Origin: Bacteroidales bacterium
GTDB lineage: Bacteria > Bacteroidota > Bacteroidia > Bacteroidales > UBA3824
Direction: 5' to 3'
Assembly (NCBI GenBank): GCA_016293845.1
Contig: JAEDDH010000002.1
Coordinates: 124,001-188,000, forward strand
DNA length: 64,000 bases
Positions 17,714-27,079 of the stretch are shown piece by piece. The translations under genes were made by a program, and so were the position numbers. The notes beneath the pieces were generated by a model that was given only the letters and a program-made list of their open reading frames with translations, was not told the origin of the DNA and did not search any database. The stretch's first letter is position 1. Each line of letters starts with the position of its first letter.

Positions 17714-19126
17714 TTATTTTTCTACAAACTCTTTAAGCTTGATATCGGCGAGAGGGTAGGAGTATGCCGATAGATGGCTAAAATGCCACCATTCGGTGCG
17801 GATACCACGAAAACTGTGTTTCTCCATAATGGTTTTGAGCGATGTGCGATTGGCTATTACCTCGGAGGGAAGATCGAGATTGCTCATATAGGCTTCAAAA
17901 CCGCAATGGTCGAAATCGGTTCCCATATCTAAATCTTTGCCGTTGAGGTCGGTAAGTGTAAGGTCAACAGCACCGCCACGATTGTGGATAGAACCTTTCG
18001 ACGGCTCGGAAAGAAAATATGGATTGGGTATAATTTTCCACATTGCATATTGAATCGAGTGCGGTCGGTACCCGTCGAAAATCTTTATTTTGTAACCCTT
18101 TTCTAAAAATTCGCGAGCAATTTCTATAAGGTCGCGGGCAGGTGCGTAGCGCATGTAGCAGAATGGTTCATCGTAAAGCACAGTGTGCGTAAAATTGTTT
18201 TCGGTGGCATAGCGAATGTCGAAACTGAACAGTTCAGGAAACAGTTTCAAGTTGATGAAGTCGGCATCTGTGCCGTCGAATGGCAGGGCGAGTTTCATCT
18301 GCGGTATCACCAAGTTGTTGGCAATGATGCGTATTTCTACCTCGTTTTGTGGAGCAAAACCTATGGCATTTTGAATTTTTAAAACTGCACGTCCGCTCCG
18401 GTTTTCGATTGTTCCCTCAAAATAGTGCTTGTTTTCGGTAAAAAAAGCAGCTGTGCCGTTGTCTCGGATTGTCCACGATGCATGGAATCCATTATTGTTG
18501 ATTTTAAGTATTTTGTCGGTTAGTTTGCCGTAGAGTTGGCTTTTGTAGTTAGCTATAAGCGAAGGAGTTAGTGAACCTTGTGTTAGATATTCGCTGTTGG
18601 CGTTTACATCTGACGAATCGTTGAGCAAGATGCCGTTGTTGTATATGTCGATACGTTCGATGGCGTGTATGTGGCGCGGTTCGGCGGTGCTGATGGCTAC
18701 TACGGCAAGCGTGTCTTTTACAAATTCGGTGCGGCGTCCTTTTTCGTTGCTGATGATTACAAACGACAGAGAATCAGTTTCAACGGGATTGATATTGAGT
18801 TCGGGTTTGTTGCCGGTGCATTTGTAATACTGACCTCCGATTTTTGCAAATAAAGTAAAATCAGAGCTGTAACCACGTCGTTTGACAGGTGTAAACCTTA
18901 TACTCGAAATTGTTGACTGTGAGATTTTTAGATTGTATGTGCGCATTTCGTCGGGCGCAAAGACGGTGTATTTCATATTGTCGAACATATTGGCTATTTT
19001 GTGAGCCGGGTCGTTGGCGGCTGTGGTTATTTGCATAAAGCGGCGAGGCTTTTGGGGTTCTTGTTTGTGAGGTGTACAAGCGGAAATAAGGATAGATAGA
19101 GTTGTTATTATATAAAGGTGTCGCAT
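17714..19126 (-). CDS. Lipoprotein with C-terminal VanX/DdpX-like D-Ala-D-Ala dipeptidase domain
   Basis: A 470-residue putative lipoprotein; lipobox ISAC at residues ~14-17. The N-terminal ~270 residues are beta-rich with no family I can name (repeated FTPVKRRGYSSDFTLF-type strands). The C-terminal ~190 residues are a zinc D-alanyl-D-alanine dipeptidase of peptidase family M15D: SIHNRGGAVDLTL carries the SxHxxGxAxD ligands, and TEWWHFSH supplies the catalytic Glu and third His. It would cleave D-Ala-D-Ala or related peptidoglycan dipeptides in the periplasm. The start at 19126 (MRHLYIITTLSILISAC) gives the lipoprotein signal. The stop of the upstream 1090-residue gene is 11 bases away. Confidence 0.82.
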   Translation of the reverse strand: MRHLYIITTLSILISACTPHKQEPQKPRRFMQITTAANDPAHKIANMFDNMKYTVFAPDEMRTYNLKISQSTISSIRFTPVKRRGYSSDFTLFAKIGGQYYKCTGNKPELNINPVETDSLSFVIISNEKGRRTEFVKDTLAVVAISTAEPRHIHAIERIDIYNNGILLNDSSDVNANSEYLTQGSLTPSLIANYKSQLYGKLTDKILKINNNGFHASWTIRDNGTAAFFTENKHYFEGTIENRSGRAVLKIQNAIGFAPQNEVEIRIIANNLVIPQMKLALPFDGTDADFINLKLFPELFSFDIRYATENNFTHTVLYDEPFCYMRYAPARDLIEIAREFLEKGYKIKIFDGYRPHSIQYAMWKIIPNPYFLSEPSKGSIHNRGGAVDLTLTDLNGKDLDMGTDFDHCGFEAYMSNLDLPSEVIANRTSLKTIMEKHSFRGIRTEWWHFSHLSAYSYPLADIKLKEFVEK

Positions 19127-19137
19127 TTTTTTGAGGT

Positions 19138-22100
19138 TTAAAAATCTAAGCCGAGCGAAAAGTAAAATACACGGGGTAATATTACGCGCCCTTCTACGCC
19201 CCAAGCCCAATCAAAACGCAGAAAATAACCAAGCAACGAGGTGCGTAAACCAAATCCGTAGCCTGCCACAATTGAGGGACGGTCTACATCGATGGTCATT
19301 GTTATTGAGCCGTTTTCGAGCACGTATTTGTCGTAGGCGTTTTTATCTTTGAATGGAACGAGTCCTTTCCACGCCGAACCTGCATCAAAAAATCCTACAA
19401 TCTGAAAGTCGTTGATTAACTTAGAGTTGATGGGACGGTTTGCCAAGTAGCGGAAAATCGGCCAACGTATTTCGTTGTTGAGCACGGTAAATGTGTTGCC
19501 ATTGCGACAGTTTTGGATAAAGCCGCGCATATTGGTGGCAACTGCTTGATAGATATAGTTTTCGGTTTTATCTATTTGTATTGATTGGTCGAACATTCCA
19601 TCGGTTTTAAACTTGGTCCAGTTGTCTACCGCGCCAAGGTAGTAGATAATTTTGCCTGTTCCAAACGATGTGGCACCTGCAAGACGCGATGCAAATATAA
19701 GGCTGCGGTGAATTTTCTGATAATATCTTATGTCAAATCCCCACGACGAAATAATGTCGTAGTTGCCTTCTACTTGTTGATATAGTTCGCTCCATGCCTT
19801 AGCCCTAACGCCCGATGGAGTGTTGATGCCGAGGCTGCGGGTGTTGTCAAAATTGTATTCCAATTTTGCTTTGGCAAATGCTTGATATTGAGGTTTTTGC
19901 TCTAAATAGGGATAATCGGTAACGAGATATTGTGCTTGGTCGTAACGCAATCCGAGAGTGGTTTTTACTGCCGAGGTTTGGTTGAATGGGTAACTTGCTA
20001 TAAACAAGCCTTCGTTTGTGATTACCTTGGTGGCGTAATAGTCGTAGATATTGCGGAAAGAACTGCGGTGGAATATGTATTCCTTGTCGATACGGTGTTT
20101 GAGGTCTTCAAACGAAAGGTAAAAGTCATAACTATCAAAATTGCCGCCGATATTGATGCCTGCGGTGAGACGGTAGTCTTCAAAAAGGTCTTTGATACCT
20201 ATTTTAAAATATGCGCTTGCTCCCGGGTTGAAGTAATAAGGACCGCCTGTAAATGCTTGATAACTTTGGTTTTTGCCGCTAAAATCTATCTGGCTTACAA
20301 GGTAGTCGATATAGAAATTTGTAAAATACATCCTTTGGTGAGGACGCACGGCTGCTTCGTTTTTATGACGTTCTTTAAGGTCTTGATGATAGAATGTAAG
20401 TTGCTGAGCAAGAGGGCGTTCTTCTTCAAAAACATAGTGAGTGATATCGTATTTGAGGCTGTCGGGGTGAATCCATTCTTTTGGCGGATTGGCGGCAATG
20501 CTGTCGGCTATTTCTCGGTCGCGGATGGCTTTAAGTCGGCGTACCTCGGCAAGGCTATCTTGACGGTGCTGACGGCGGTTTTCGCGGGCTTTGAAATAGG
20601 TGAGGGGCAGGGGATTCGGAATGTCGGCGGTTGACTGCTGCAACTGATTGTCGAACATATAGTAACGGTCGCTGAAGCGTAATGTCTTATCTGCCTTTTG
20701 GTTGCGAGTGTTGGCGTTGAAACTTAAAATATTTCTGCCAAAATTAGATGTTGCTTTGTAATTGTTTGTGTATCTGTAATGTACGATAGTGTCGATGGCT
20801 ATAATTGTACTGTCGAAAACTGATGCATATTGATTTTTGATGCCGTTTTTGTCGCTTATGTAGGTGTACGAGCCTGTTGATATTTCGGAAGGAGCGGTTT
20901 CGTTTTCGTAAGGAGTTGATGTAATGCGTCTTAAAACAGAATTTTTACTTCCAAGGTCGTATTCAAAAAGGTCGTAAGTGCGTCCAAAGGGTTGATGTTG
21001 ATCGGGTTTTTCTGCCACGAGAGTGTCGTTGAGGCGGTTGGATGCGAATACTATTTTTTTTGCGCCTGCAAACTTCGGGTCGATGTCGTCGGCAAGGTCT
21101 TGGGTAATGTTTGTAAATGTTCCCGATGCCACGTTGAAGTATACAATGTCGCGCATACCCGATAGTTGGACGCTCATCACCATATTTAATCCGTCGGGTG
21201 CATAGTCCATTGAGTACACTTTGTCGAATCGTGGAAGCATTTTGTTTGTCATTGTCTTGGTGTCGGTATTGTACTGATATAGAAATACATAACCACGTTC
21301 TTCGATTACAAAGCTAAGAATTTTTGAGGTGGGATGCCAAGCCGCCACGGGATAAGAGTAGTCGGTGATTTGTTCCAACTTTTGTTCGCGGCGGAGCAGT
21401 TTGGTAAACACTTCGGTGGTGTTGTCGCGCAGGTAAATTTTGTATTTGCCCATGCAGTTGGTGGTGTAGAATGTGTATTTGCCGTCGGGCGAAGTGGTGG
21501 GATGGTCGTAAACGGTGTTTCTCTTAGGCTTTTTGATGATAGTGTCAGAAAGCGGAATCTGGTTTTCGGGGCGGTTGAGGGCAAATTTTTCGGCGTAAAA
21601 CTCTTTCCAATCGGGAGAAAGTTTTTTGATATTTTTGCCCAATGCCTGCGAAATTGCGTTGTTGAGATTTTTGTTGATTCCTGTCAAATATATAATGTTT
21701 GGAATAGCATCTCTACCGTAAGCTATTGTTATATAATTCCATAGCGAATATCCGGCATATTTAGCGTCGTCGCCGCGTAAGTGGTTGATTTTTTTGTATT
21801 TCTTGCTTTCAAATCCATCGCGGATAATATCTTCTATGTCGGAGTTCCATTTGATGGCGGCGTATGCGGTGAGTCCTTGTCTGTACCATTCGGGCAGCGA
21901 AATCACAGCCGAGTTTGCCACCTTGCTTTTCAACCCTGTACCATATAGGCTCGAAGTCATTAGCACCGAAGCCACAGCCTCGCGTATCTGTTGGTCGAAT
22001 TTTATGTGGTCGCCGTCGAAATAGAGAAACACTTTGTTGTCGATAATCTTGGTGGTGCCGCCAAGGTTCGACGAAATATCTTGTGTTTGTAGCCCAACAT

Positions 22101-22410
22101 TGCTCTGGCGAAATTCTGTTAAACGGTTGTAAACGAGGAATATAATACGTTTTTGCATTTTTTTGCCAAAGAACTTTTCCATTTCGGGAATCACCTCCTC
22201 GGCACGGTCGCAAACGTATTGCGCAAGGTCTTTGCCTTGTTGATAATAATAGGTGTCGAACTGCGGATAGCGGTAGTACATCCATTGAAACTCGCTGTAT
22301 TGCACACGGTTTTGTCCAAAATTCATCTGGTGTCCGTTGTAAAACTGTGCCTGCGCCGAAAATGTGGCTATTAATAATAAAAATGCGGTTATGTATTTGA
22401 TACTCTTCAT
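19138..22410 (-). CDS. Outer-membrane protein: degenerate peptidase-like domain, WD40-like propeller, C-terminal beta-barrel
   Basis: A 1090-residue exported protein. Signal peptide MKSIKYITAFLLLIATFSAQA. Residues ~30-270 resemble a gluzincin (MA clan) peptidase, with LPEWYRQGLTAYAA, but the helix where HExxH should lie reads IREAVASVLMT and the third ligand Glu is Gln. Catalysis is therefore unlikely. Residues ~300-560 carry TolB/PD40-type propeller repeats (YDHPTTSPDGKYTFY, VAAWHPTSKILSFV). From ~690 to the end the sequence alternates like a surface-antigen/BamA-type barrel and ends in FYFSLGLDF, with the terminal Phe typical of outer-membrane proteins. Its start overlaps the birA stop by four bases, so it belongs to the gldE-birA transcription unit. 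Confidence 0.8.
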   Translation of the reverse strand: MKSIKYITAFLLLIATFSAQAQFYNGHQMNFGQNRVQYSEFQWMYYRYPQFDTYYYQQGKDLAQYVCDRAEEVIPEMEKFFGKKMQKRIIFLVYNRLTEFRQSNVGLQTQDISSNLGGTTKIIDNKVFLYFDGDHIKFDQQIREAVASVLMTSSLYGTGLKSKVANSAVISLPEWYRQGLTAYAAIKWNSDIEDIIRDGFESKKYKKINHLRGDDAKYAGYSLWNYITIAYGRDAIPNIIYLTGINKNLNNAISQALGKNIKKLSPDWKEFYAEKFALNRPENQIPLSDTIIKKPKRNTVYDHPTTSPDGKYTFYTTNCMGKYKIYLRDNTTEVFTKLLRREQKLEQITDYSYPVAAWHPTSKILSFVIEERGYVFLYQYNTDTKTMTNKMLPRFDKVYSMDYAPDGLNMVMSVQLSGMRDIVYFNVASGTFTNITQDLADDIDPKFAGAKKIVFASNRLNDTLVAEKPDQHQPFGRTYDLFEYDLGSKNSVLRRITSTPYENETAPSEISTGSYTYISDKNGIKNQYASVFDSTIIAIDTIVHYRYTNNYKATSNFGRNILSFNANTRNQKADKTLRFSDRYYMFDNQLQQSTADIPNPLPLTYFKARENRRQHRQDSLAEVRRLKAIRDREIADSIAANPPKEWIHPDSLKYDITHYVFEEERPLAQQLTFYHQDLKERHKNEAAVRPHQRMYFTNFYIDYLVSQIDFSGKNQSYQAFTGGPYYFNPGASAYFKIGIKDLFEDYRLTAGINIGGNFDSYDFYLSFEDLKHRIDKEYIFHRSSFRNIYDYYATKVITNEGLFIASYPFNQTSAVKTTLGLRYDQAQYLVTDYPYLEQKPQYQAFAKAKLEYNFDNTRSLGINTPSGVRAKAWSELYQQVEGNYDIISSWGFDIRYYQKIHRSLIFASRLAGATSFGTGKIIYYLGAVDNWTKFKTDGMFDQSIQIDKTENYIYQAVATNMRGFIQNCRNGNTFTVLNNEIRWPIFRYLANRPINSKLINDFQIVGFFDAGSAWKGLVPFKDKNAYDKYVLENGSITMTIDVDRPSIVAGYGFGLRTSLLGYFLRFDWAWGVEGRVILPRVFYFSLGLDF

Positions 22411-23174
22411 TTTATCGTTGTATACTTATTTTGTTCGGGAATAATAAGTTCTATCTCTTTAAAGTCGTATTGCTTACATTCGCCGGTTTGCTCGTTTTCT
22501 ACCGTGATAAATCCAAACGGGTCTACTTCGCGGATAATTCCTTTAAATACTTTGCCTTGCGAATTGTATACCAATGTTTTGTGCAATCCAAGAAGGCGTT
22601 TCATATAGTTTTGCCTTAGTATTTCGCGTTCATCGTGCTGTATATGGGCAAGGTGCTTTTGCAATATCTCTAAAAAAACGTCCATTTCGGTGTCGAGATT
22701 GTATTCTTTGTCGGTAATAATCTTCATCGACACGGGGTTTGGCAGGTTTTCGGGAAATGTCTCCTGATTTACATTAATGCCGATGCCTAAAATGCTGGTT
22801 TTGATAAACTTACCCGAAACTGAGTTTTCGATAAGCATACCGCAGATTTTTTTCATTCCTGTGTAAATGTCGTTGGGCCATTTGATAGATACGTCGGGAA
22901 TGTCGCGGCTTTCAAAATATTCGGCAACGGCGGCGGCAGTGGCTTGCGACAGCATAAACTGATTATTTACAGCAAGTTCTTTTGGGTGAAAAACATAACT
23001 GAACATCAGGTTTTTGCGACTTTCGCTCTCCCAAATGTTTCCGCGCTGTCCGCGACCGTCGGTTTGAAAATCGGCACGGATTACAAAATCTTCTTTTGAT
23101 TCGCGGTCTTGCAGAATGCGGCGTTGTGCCTCGTCGTTGGTAGAATCTATTATGGTAAGGTGTACTATGTTCAT
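22407..23174 (-). CDS. birA: Biotin--[acetyl-CoA-carboxylase] ligase
   Basis: Attaches biotin to the carboxyl carrier protein of acetyl-CoA carboxylase and related enzymes. Catalytic-domain signatures are TIDSTNDEAQR near the N-terminus, FQTDGRGQRGNIWES (biotinyl-AMP loop), IKWPNDIYTGMKKICGML and ILGIGINVNQ. A short SH3-like C-terminal domain follows (GIIREVDPFGFITVE). There is no N-terminal helix-turn-helix, so it is a class I ligase without repressor function. It follows the GldE-like gene by three bases and overlaps the next gene by four, indicating one operon. Confidence 0.93.
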   Translation of the reverse strand: MNIVHLTIIDSTNDEAQRRILQDRESKEDFVIRADFQTDGRGQRGNIWESESRKNLMFSYVFHPKELAVNNQFMLSQATAAAVAEYFESRDIPDVSIKWPNDIYTGMKKICGMLIENSVSGKFIKTSILGIGINVNQETFPENLPNPVSMKIITDKEYNLDTEMDVFLEILQKHLAHIQHDEREILRQNYMKRLLGLHKTLVYNSQGKVFKGIIREVDPFGFITVENEQTGECKQYDFKEIELIIPEQNKYTTIK

Positions 23175-23177
23175 TTT

Positions 23178-24407
23178 TTAATTGTTTACTGTAATTCTAA
23201 CTGTGTTTATTTTTGGCTTTTTTACTTGCAATACTTTTATTTTTAGTTCGTTGACCGTAAATTCGTCGCCATTTTTTGGGAAATCCTTGTTGAGTGTAAG
23301 TATGTATCCTGCAAGGGTTTCGTAGTCGTCGGTTTTGGGCAGATGGAGTTTGTATTTTTCGTTGATGTAGTCGATTTCTAAGCGTCCCGAAAATACGTAT
23401 TCGTTTTTGCCAATCTGACGTTCCACAAGTTCTTGAATGTCGTGTTCGTCTTCAATTTCGCCGGTAATCTCCTCGATGATGTCTTCCACGGTGAGCATTC
23501 CTGCCGTTCCGCCGTATTCGTCGGTAACCACAGCCACGCTTTTGCGGCGTTTTACAAACTGTTTGAGAAGTTTGTCGGCGGTCATAGTTTCGGGAGCTTC
23601 AATGGCGGGGATGATTATCGATTTGATGCTCTTGGGATTTTTAAAGAGGTCTAACGCATTGACATAGCCAGTAATACGGTCGAGACTTCCGTTGCAGATT
23701 ATAATTTTGGAGTATCCACTCTGCACAAAAGTTTCGGTGAGGGTTTTGATAGAATCAGTGATGTTGCACGAAGCTATTTCGTTGCGAGGCACTATACATT
23801 CGCGAATACGTATCTCTTTGAAATCCAATGCTTTTTTTAGAAATTGCAGACGTCCGTCGTCGTAATCGTCGTCGTCGGTTTTGGATGCTGTGGTGGGAAT
23901 AAGTTCCGAAATATTGCTTGGTTCGTCGCCAGTGGATTTGCCTTTGATTTTTCCGCTTGCCGAAATCACCTGAAACATCACCAAATATACCACAGGGTAA
24001 AGAAAATTGGAAATAAAATCAGCAAGAGGCACAAACGAGCGCAACATCTGGTTGGCATTTCGCGAAAAAAACGCCGTTGGCACAGCTTTGCACAATATGG
24101 CAACGGCAATCAGCGACGACACCAAAAATATACAGTTGCCTGTGTTGTTAAATCCGAGCCGTCCACAGAGTATAAACAATGTGCTTGCCAACACACACTG
24201 CGATAGGATTTCGCCTGTGCGCATACAAGTGATACACAGTTCGATATTGTCGGCAGGACGGAACACAATGCCCTGACGTATAGTGCCATTTTTTATGTCG
24301 ATGTCGAGTACAAGGCGGTCGCAACCTGTCAAAGCGGTTTTGATACCTGCAAAAAACGCCGACGCGATGGCTGAAAGTGTGAGTACTATTATTAATACTG
24401 TAAGCAT
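23178..24407 (-). CDS. CNNM/CorC-type membrane protein with CBS pair (GldE-like)
   Basis: A 409-residue protein with an N-terminal DUF21 membrane domain (~1-160, four helices, beginning MLTVLIIVLTLSAIASAFFAG). A CBS pair follows at ~190-320 (VPRNEIASCNITDSIKTL, VVTDEYGGTAGMLTVEDII), then a CorC/HlyC C-terminal domain. This is the architecture of CorC-type magnesium/cobalt efflux proteins and, in Bacteroidota, of GldE, which was linked to gliding and type IX secretion. No other gliding genes are here, so transport is an equal possibility. The start at 24407 rather than 24437 is favoured because a TACTTTTG promoter element lies at 24435-24442. Confidence 0.85.
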   Translation of the reverse strand: MLTVLIIVLTLSAIASAFFAGIKTALTGCDRLVLDIDIKNGTIRQGIVFRPADNIELCITCMRTGEILSQCVLASTLFILCGRLGFNNTGNCIFLVSSLIAVAILCKAVPTAFFSRNANQMLRSFVPLADFISNFLYPVVYLVMFQVISASGKIKGKSTGDEPSNISELIPTTASKTDDDDYDDGRLQFLKKALDFKEIRIRECIVPRNEIASCNITDSIKTLTETFVQSGYSKIIICNGSLDRITGYVNALDLFKNPKSIKSIIIPAIEAPETMTADKLLKQFVKRRKSVAVVTDEYGGTAGMLTVEDIIEEITGEIEDEHDIQELVERQIGKNEYVFSGRLEIDYINEKYKLHLPKTDDYETLAGYILTLNKDFPKNGDEFTVNELKIKVLQVKKPKINTVRITVNN

Positions 24408-24434
24408 TGTAATAGATTTATAGTTTTGTTTTGG

Positions 24435-24442
24435 CAAAAGTA
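24435..24442 (-). promoter_or_regulatory. Promoter -7 element (TACTTTTG) for the gldE-birA operon
   Basis: Minus-strand TACTTTTG ~28 bases upstream of the ATG at 24407. It overlaps the alternative start at 24437, which argues against that start. Confidence 0.5.
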
Positions 24443-24504
24443 CATATTATTTTGGAATAATGGAAAAGATTTTTTAATTTGCGATGTAAGAGATATTATA
24501 AAAC

Positions 24505-24538
24505 AACACCGCCGATAGCTATTGCCATCGGCGGTGTT
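24505..24538 (-). terminator. Intrinsic terminator after response regulator
   Basis: AACACCGCCGAT (24505-24516) and ATCGGCGGTGTT (24527-24538) form a perfect 12-bp stem. On the minus strand it is followed by GTTTTATAAT. It lies 25 bases beyond the regulator stop codon. Confidence 0.85.
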
Positions 24539-24562
24539 TATTTTTACGAAAGCGTTGTGTTT

Positions 24563-24946
24563 TTATCCTTTCTTAGATTTTGCAAATGCGTATTCGATTG
24601 CCACGTAAAGGTTGCGTTTGTAAACGGGCTTAGTCATAAAACCGTATACGTTTTCGAGAGTTGCCGATTCGATGGTTTCGGGAGACGAATCGCCAGTTAT
24701 AAATATAATAGGTGTCTTATGGCGTTTAGATATTTCAAGAGCGGTTTGCACACCATCAATGTCACCATCTAAGTGAATATCCATAAGTATTACATCGATG
24801 TCGTTGTAGGTGTCGCAAGCAGCAATTGCATCTTCGCCGGTGCGCACGGTAGCTACTATTTCATAGTTTAACTCTTGGATAAACATCTGAAAGATAGTGC
24901 ATAACATCTTGTCGTCTTCTACTATGAGAATTTTTTTCGCTTTCAT
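24563..24946 (-). CDS. Single-domain response regulator
   Basis: A 127-residue CheY-like receiver with no output domain. It has the acidic pair in ILIVEDDKMLC, phosphoacceptor Asp in VILMDIHLDG, the Thr/Ser switch in IIFITGDSSPE and the conserved Lys in GFMTKPVYKRNL, so it should be phosphorylatable. No kinase is adjacent; the closest in the window is the PAS kinase at 4484. It has its own promoter element (24998-25005) and terminator. Possible roles are phosphorelay or partner binding. Confidence 0.9.
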   Translation of the reverse strand: MKAKKILIVEDDKMLCTIFQMFIQELNYEIVATVRTGEDAIAACDTYNDIDVILMDIHLDGDIDGVQTALEISKRHKTPIIFITGDSSPETIESATLENVYGFMTKPVYKRNLYVAIEYAFAKSKKG

Positions 24947-24997
24947 TTATCAGGTAGTGTTAGTATTTTGATTTGTAAAAATTAGTAACTTCGCCCC

Positions 24998-25005
24998 AAA
25001 ATTAC
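24998..25005 (-). promoter_or_regulatory. Promoter -7 element (TAATTTTG) for the response regulator
   Basis: Minus-strand TAATTTTG ~50 bases upstream of the ATG at 24946; it sits in the divergent region shared with coaX. Confidence 0.45.
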
Positions 25006-25025
25006 AAAAAAAACTCTTTCGGCGT

Positions 25026-25763
25026 ATGAATTTGGTAATAGATTTTGGAAATACTCGCTGCAAATTTTATTTTTTTGATGGCGGACAGCTGTCGGACACA
25101 AAAATATTTGAACACAATGCCTCAGATTTTATTGAAAAAGTGTTAACTATTGTTAATAAATCAAAAATCGACAATGCTATTGTTTCATCTGTGGGTAATA
25201 TGCCTGATGAGTTAACTTCCTTATTATCAAAATGTTGTTATGTTTTAACGCTAAATAATAGTATAAGTGTGCCAATATCAAATAGTTACAGCAATCCGTC
25301 GCAACTTGGCAACGACCGTTTGGCTGCGGCTGTGGGAGCTTCGGTGCTGTTTCCAAATCGCGATTCTATGGTTGTAGATGCTGGAACTGCAATCACTTAC
25401 GAATTTATTGAGGGCGGAAAAAACTATCTTGGAGGCTGCATTTCTCCGGGACTTTCGCTGCGTTTTGCCGCATTGCACGAGCACACCGCCAAACTGCCAT
25501 TGTTGCAGCCAAAACCCATATCCGATAATATTCCAACTGATACGCAAAACGCTATAAATAATGGAGTTATCAACGGTGTAATTGCCGAAATAATGTGGCA
25601 AATATCCTATGCTCAGCAAAAATTGAAAAATCCTGCAATAATTTTAACAGGAGGTGATACAATTTTCTTGGCTGAGAAATTAAAAAACACGATATTTGCA
25701 GAGCCAAATTTAGTGGCAATTGGATTAAACAGAATATTGGAATATAATGTTAAACAGAATTAG
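25026..25763 (+). CDS. coaX: Type III pantothenate kinase
   Basis: Phosphorylates pantothenate, the first step of coenzyme A synthesis; type III enzymes are of the ASKHA fold and need a monovalent cation. The N-terminal phosphate loop is LVIDFGNTRCKFYFFD. Catalytic and substrate motifs are LGNDRLAAAVGA, MVVDAGTAITYEFI and GGCISPGLSLRFAALHEHT, and the second phosphate motif is IILTGGD. At 245 residues it is full length. It overlaps the next gene by 17 bases, so the two are likely cotranscribed. Confidence 0.93.
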   Translation: MNLVIDFGNTRCKFYFFDGGQLSDTKIFEHNASDFIEKVLTIVNKSKIDNAIVSSVGNMPDELTSLLSKCCYVLTLNNSISVPISNSYSNPSQLGNDRLAAAVGASVLFPNRDSMVVDAGTAITYEFIEGGKNYLGGCISPGLSLRFAALHEHTAKLPLLQPKPISDNIPTDTQNAINNGVINGVIAEIMWQISYAQQKLKNPAIILTGGDTIFLAEKLKNTIFAEPNLVAIGLNRILEYNVKQN

Positions 25764-27042
25764 ATTAATAGTAATAGTTTTACTTTTGGCGGTATCATTA
25801 CCGTCTTATTCTCAAAAAGTTACACTTTCGCCATATTCGCGTTACGGCATTGGCGACATTTATCCGTCAGCCTTAGGAAACAATATTGCAATGGGCGGCA
25901 CGGGCATAGGACACTCTTCTGAGGTGTATCTCAACTTTCTAAATCCCGCTGCTAATGCCGATTTGCCATTGCAACGCTTTATTTTTGATGTGGGTATGGA
26001 CACCAAGTATACCACAGTTTCATCGTCTACTGCATCGCAAAAAAACAATAATACCACATTCAAATATCTTGCAGGCGGTTTTTCTGCAAAACCATGGTGG
26101 AGTTTCACATTTGCTTTAAGACCTTATAGCGCAGTGGGATATTCTATGAAAGACACCTCCATTATTCAAACTTCTTCTGATTCTTATTATGGTTTTACGC
26201 AAGAATACGAAGGTACGGGAGGCCTCAACAAGGTTTCGATCAGCACATCGTTCGATTTTTTTAAGATGTTTTCGGTGGGTGCCACTGGTTCTTACATTTG
26301 GGGAAGTCTCGACCGTAATCAAGAGATATCCACCATGCAATCAGATACTTACATATCTTACACCACCTACAACAACCGATACATCGTTACTGGATTTCAA
26401 TACGAGTTTGGTGTTTTGGCGCAAAAATCTCTCCGCTCGCGCAAAGACACCACCAAAACAGCCGTAAAATTTAGCGTTGGCGCCACATTTGGAAATGATA
26501 CCAAGCTAAATACTCGCAACGAGCTGTTGTTAACAAACGTTAATAACCTAACTTCACTTGCCGACACAATTTGCAACGATACATTAGCAAAGGGAAAGAT
26601 AACAATTCCGCAAAAAATCGGAATCGGTGCAGCAGTACAACTATACGACCGCTTTACCATTGCAGCCGACTATACCATTCAAGATTGGAAAAACTTTGAC
26701 ATCGAAGGCGAGAACCACACCCCCCTCCGCAAGAGCACATATTTTGGCGGAGGTATTGAATATGTTACCGACCGTTATTCGTCGCGATTTTTTAAAACCA
26801 TAATGTATCGCGCTGGATTTCACACCGAGGATACGTATCTTGAACTCAACGGCACTGCCATCAAAAACCAAGGCCTATCATTCGGACTCGGTCTGCCACT
26901 TCGCTCCATACTGCTCAATTTGTCGTTAGACATGGGCAAAAGGGGAACTACAGCAAACAATTTATACCAAGAAAAATACTTACTAATGCATTTCAACGTT
27001 ACTATACATGACGTTTGGTTTGTGAAAAGGAAGTTCCAATAG
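25747..27042 (+). CDS. Outer-membrane beta-barrel protein (FadL/PorV-like)
   Basis: A 431-residue exported protein. Signal peptide MLNRIRLIVIVLLLAVSLPSYSQ. The mature start KVTLSPYSRYGIGDIYPSAL and NIAMGGTGIGHSSEVYLNFLNPA is typical of Bacteroidota outer-membrane proteins of the FadL/PorV type, where Asn-Pro-Ala marks the N-terminal plug region. The rest alternates hydrophobic and polar residues as barrel strands (FTIAADYTIQDWKNF). It begins within the coaX 3' end. Substrate unknown. Confidence 0.78.
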   Translation: MLNRIRLIVIVLLLAVSLPSYSQKVTLSPYSRYGIGDIYPSALGNNIAMGGTGIGHSSEVYLNFLNPAANADLPLQRFIFDVGMDTKYTTVSSSTASQKNNNTTFKYLAGGFSAKPWWSFTFALRPYSAVGYSMKDTSIIQTSSDSYYGFTQEYEGTGGLNKVSISTSFDFFKMFSVGATGSYIWGSLDRNQEISTMQSDTYISYTTYNNRYIVTGFQYEFGVLAQKSLRSRKDTTKTAVKFSVGATFGNDTKLNTRNELLLTNVNNLTSLADTICNDTLAKGKITIPQKIGIGAAVQLYDRFTIAADYTIQDWKNFDIEGENHTPLRKSTYFGGGIEYVTDRYSSRFFKTIMYRAGFHTEDTYLELNGTAIKNQGLSFGLGLPLRSILLNLSLDMGKRGTTANNLYQEKYLLMHFNVTIHDVWFVKRKFQ

Positions 27043-27079
27043 AGAAGAATTAATTTTTAAATTTTAAAATTTTAGTATT

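Noticed and set aside
19930..20634. 234-codon plus-strand open frame
   Set aside because: It lies wholly antisense to the 1090-residue outer-membrane protein gene, whose signal peptide, propeller repeats and terminal Phe are clear. The antisense translation has no family character.
27043..27079. AATTTTAAA-type short repeats before the TPR gene
   Set aside because: Low-complexity A/T-rich DNA in a 37-base gap; no clear promoter or terminator form.
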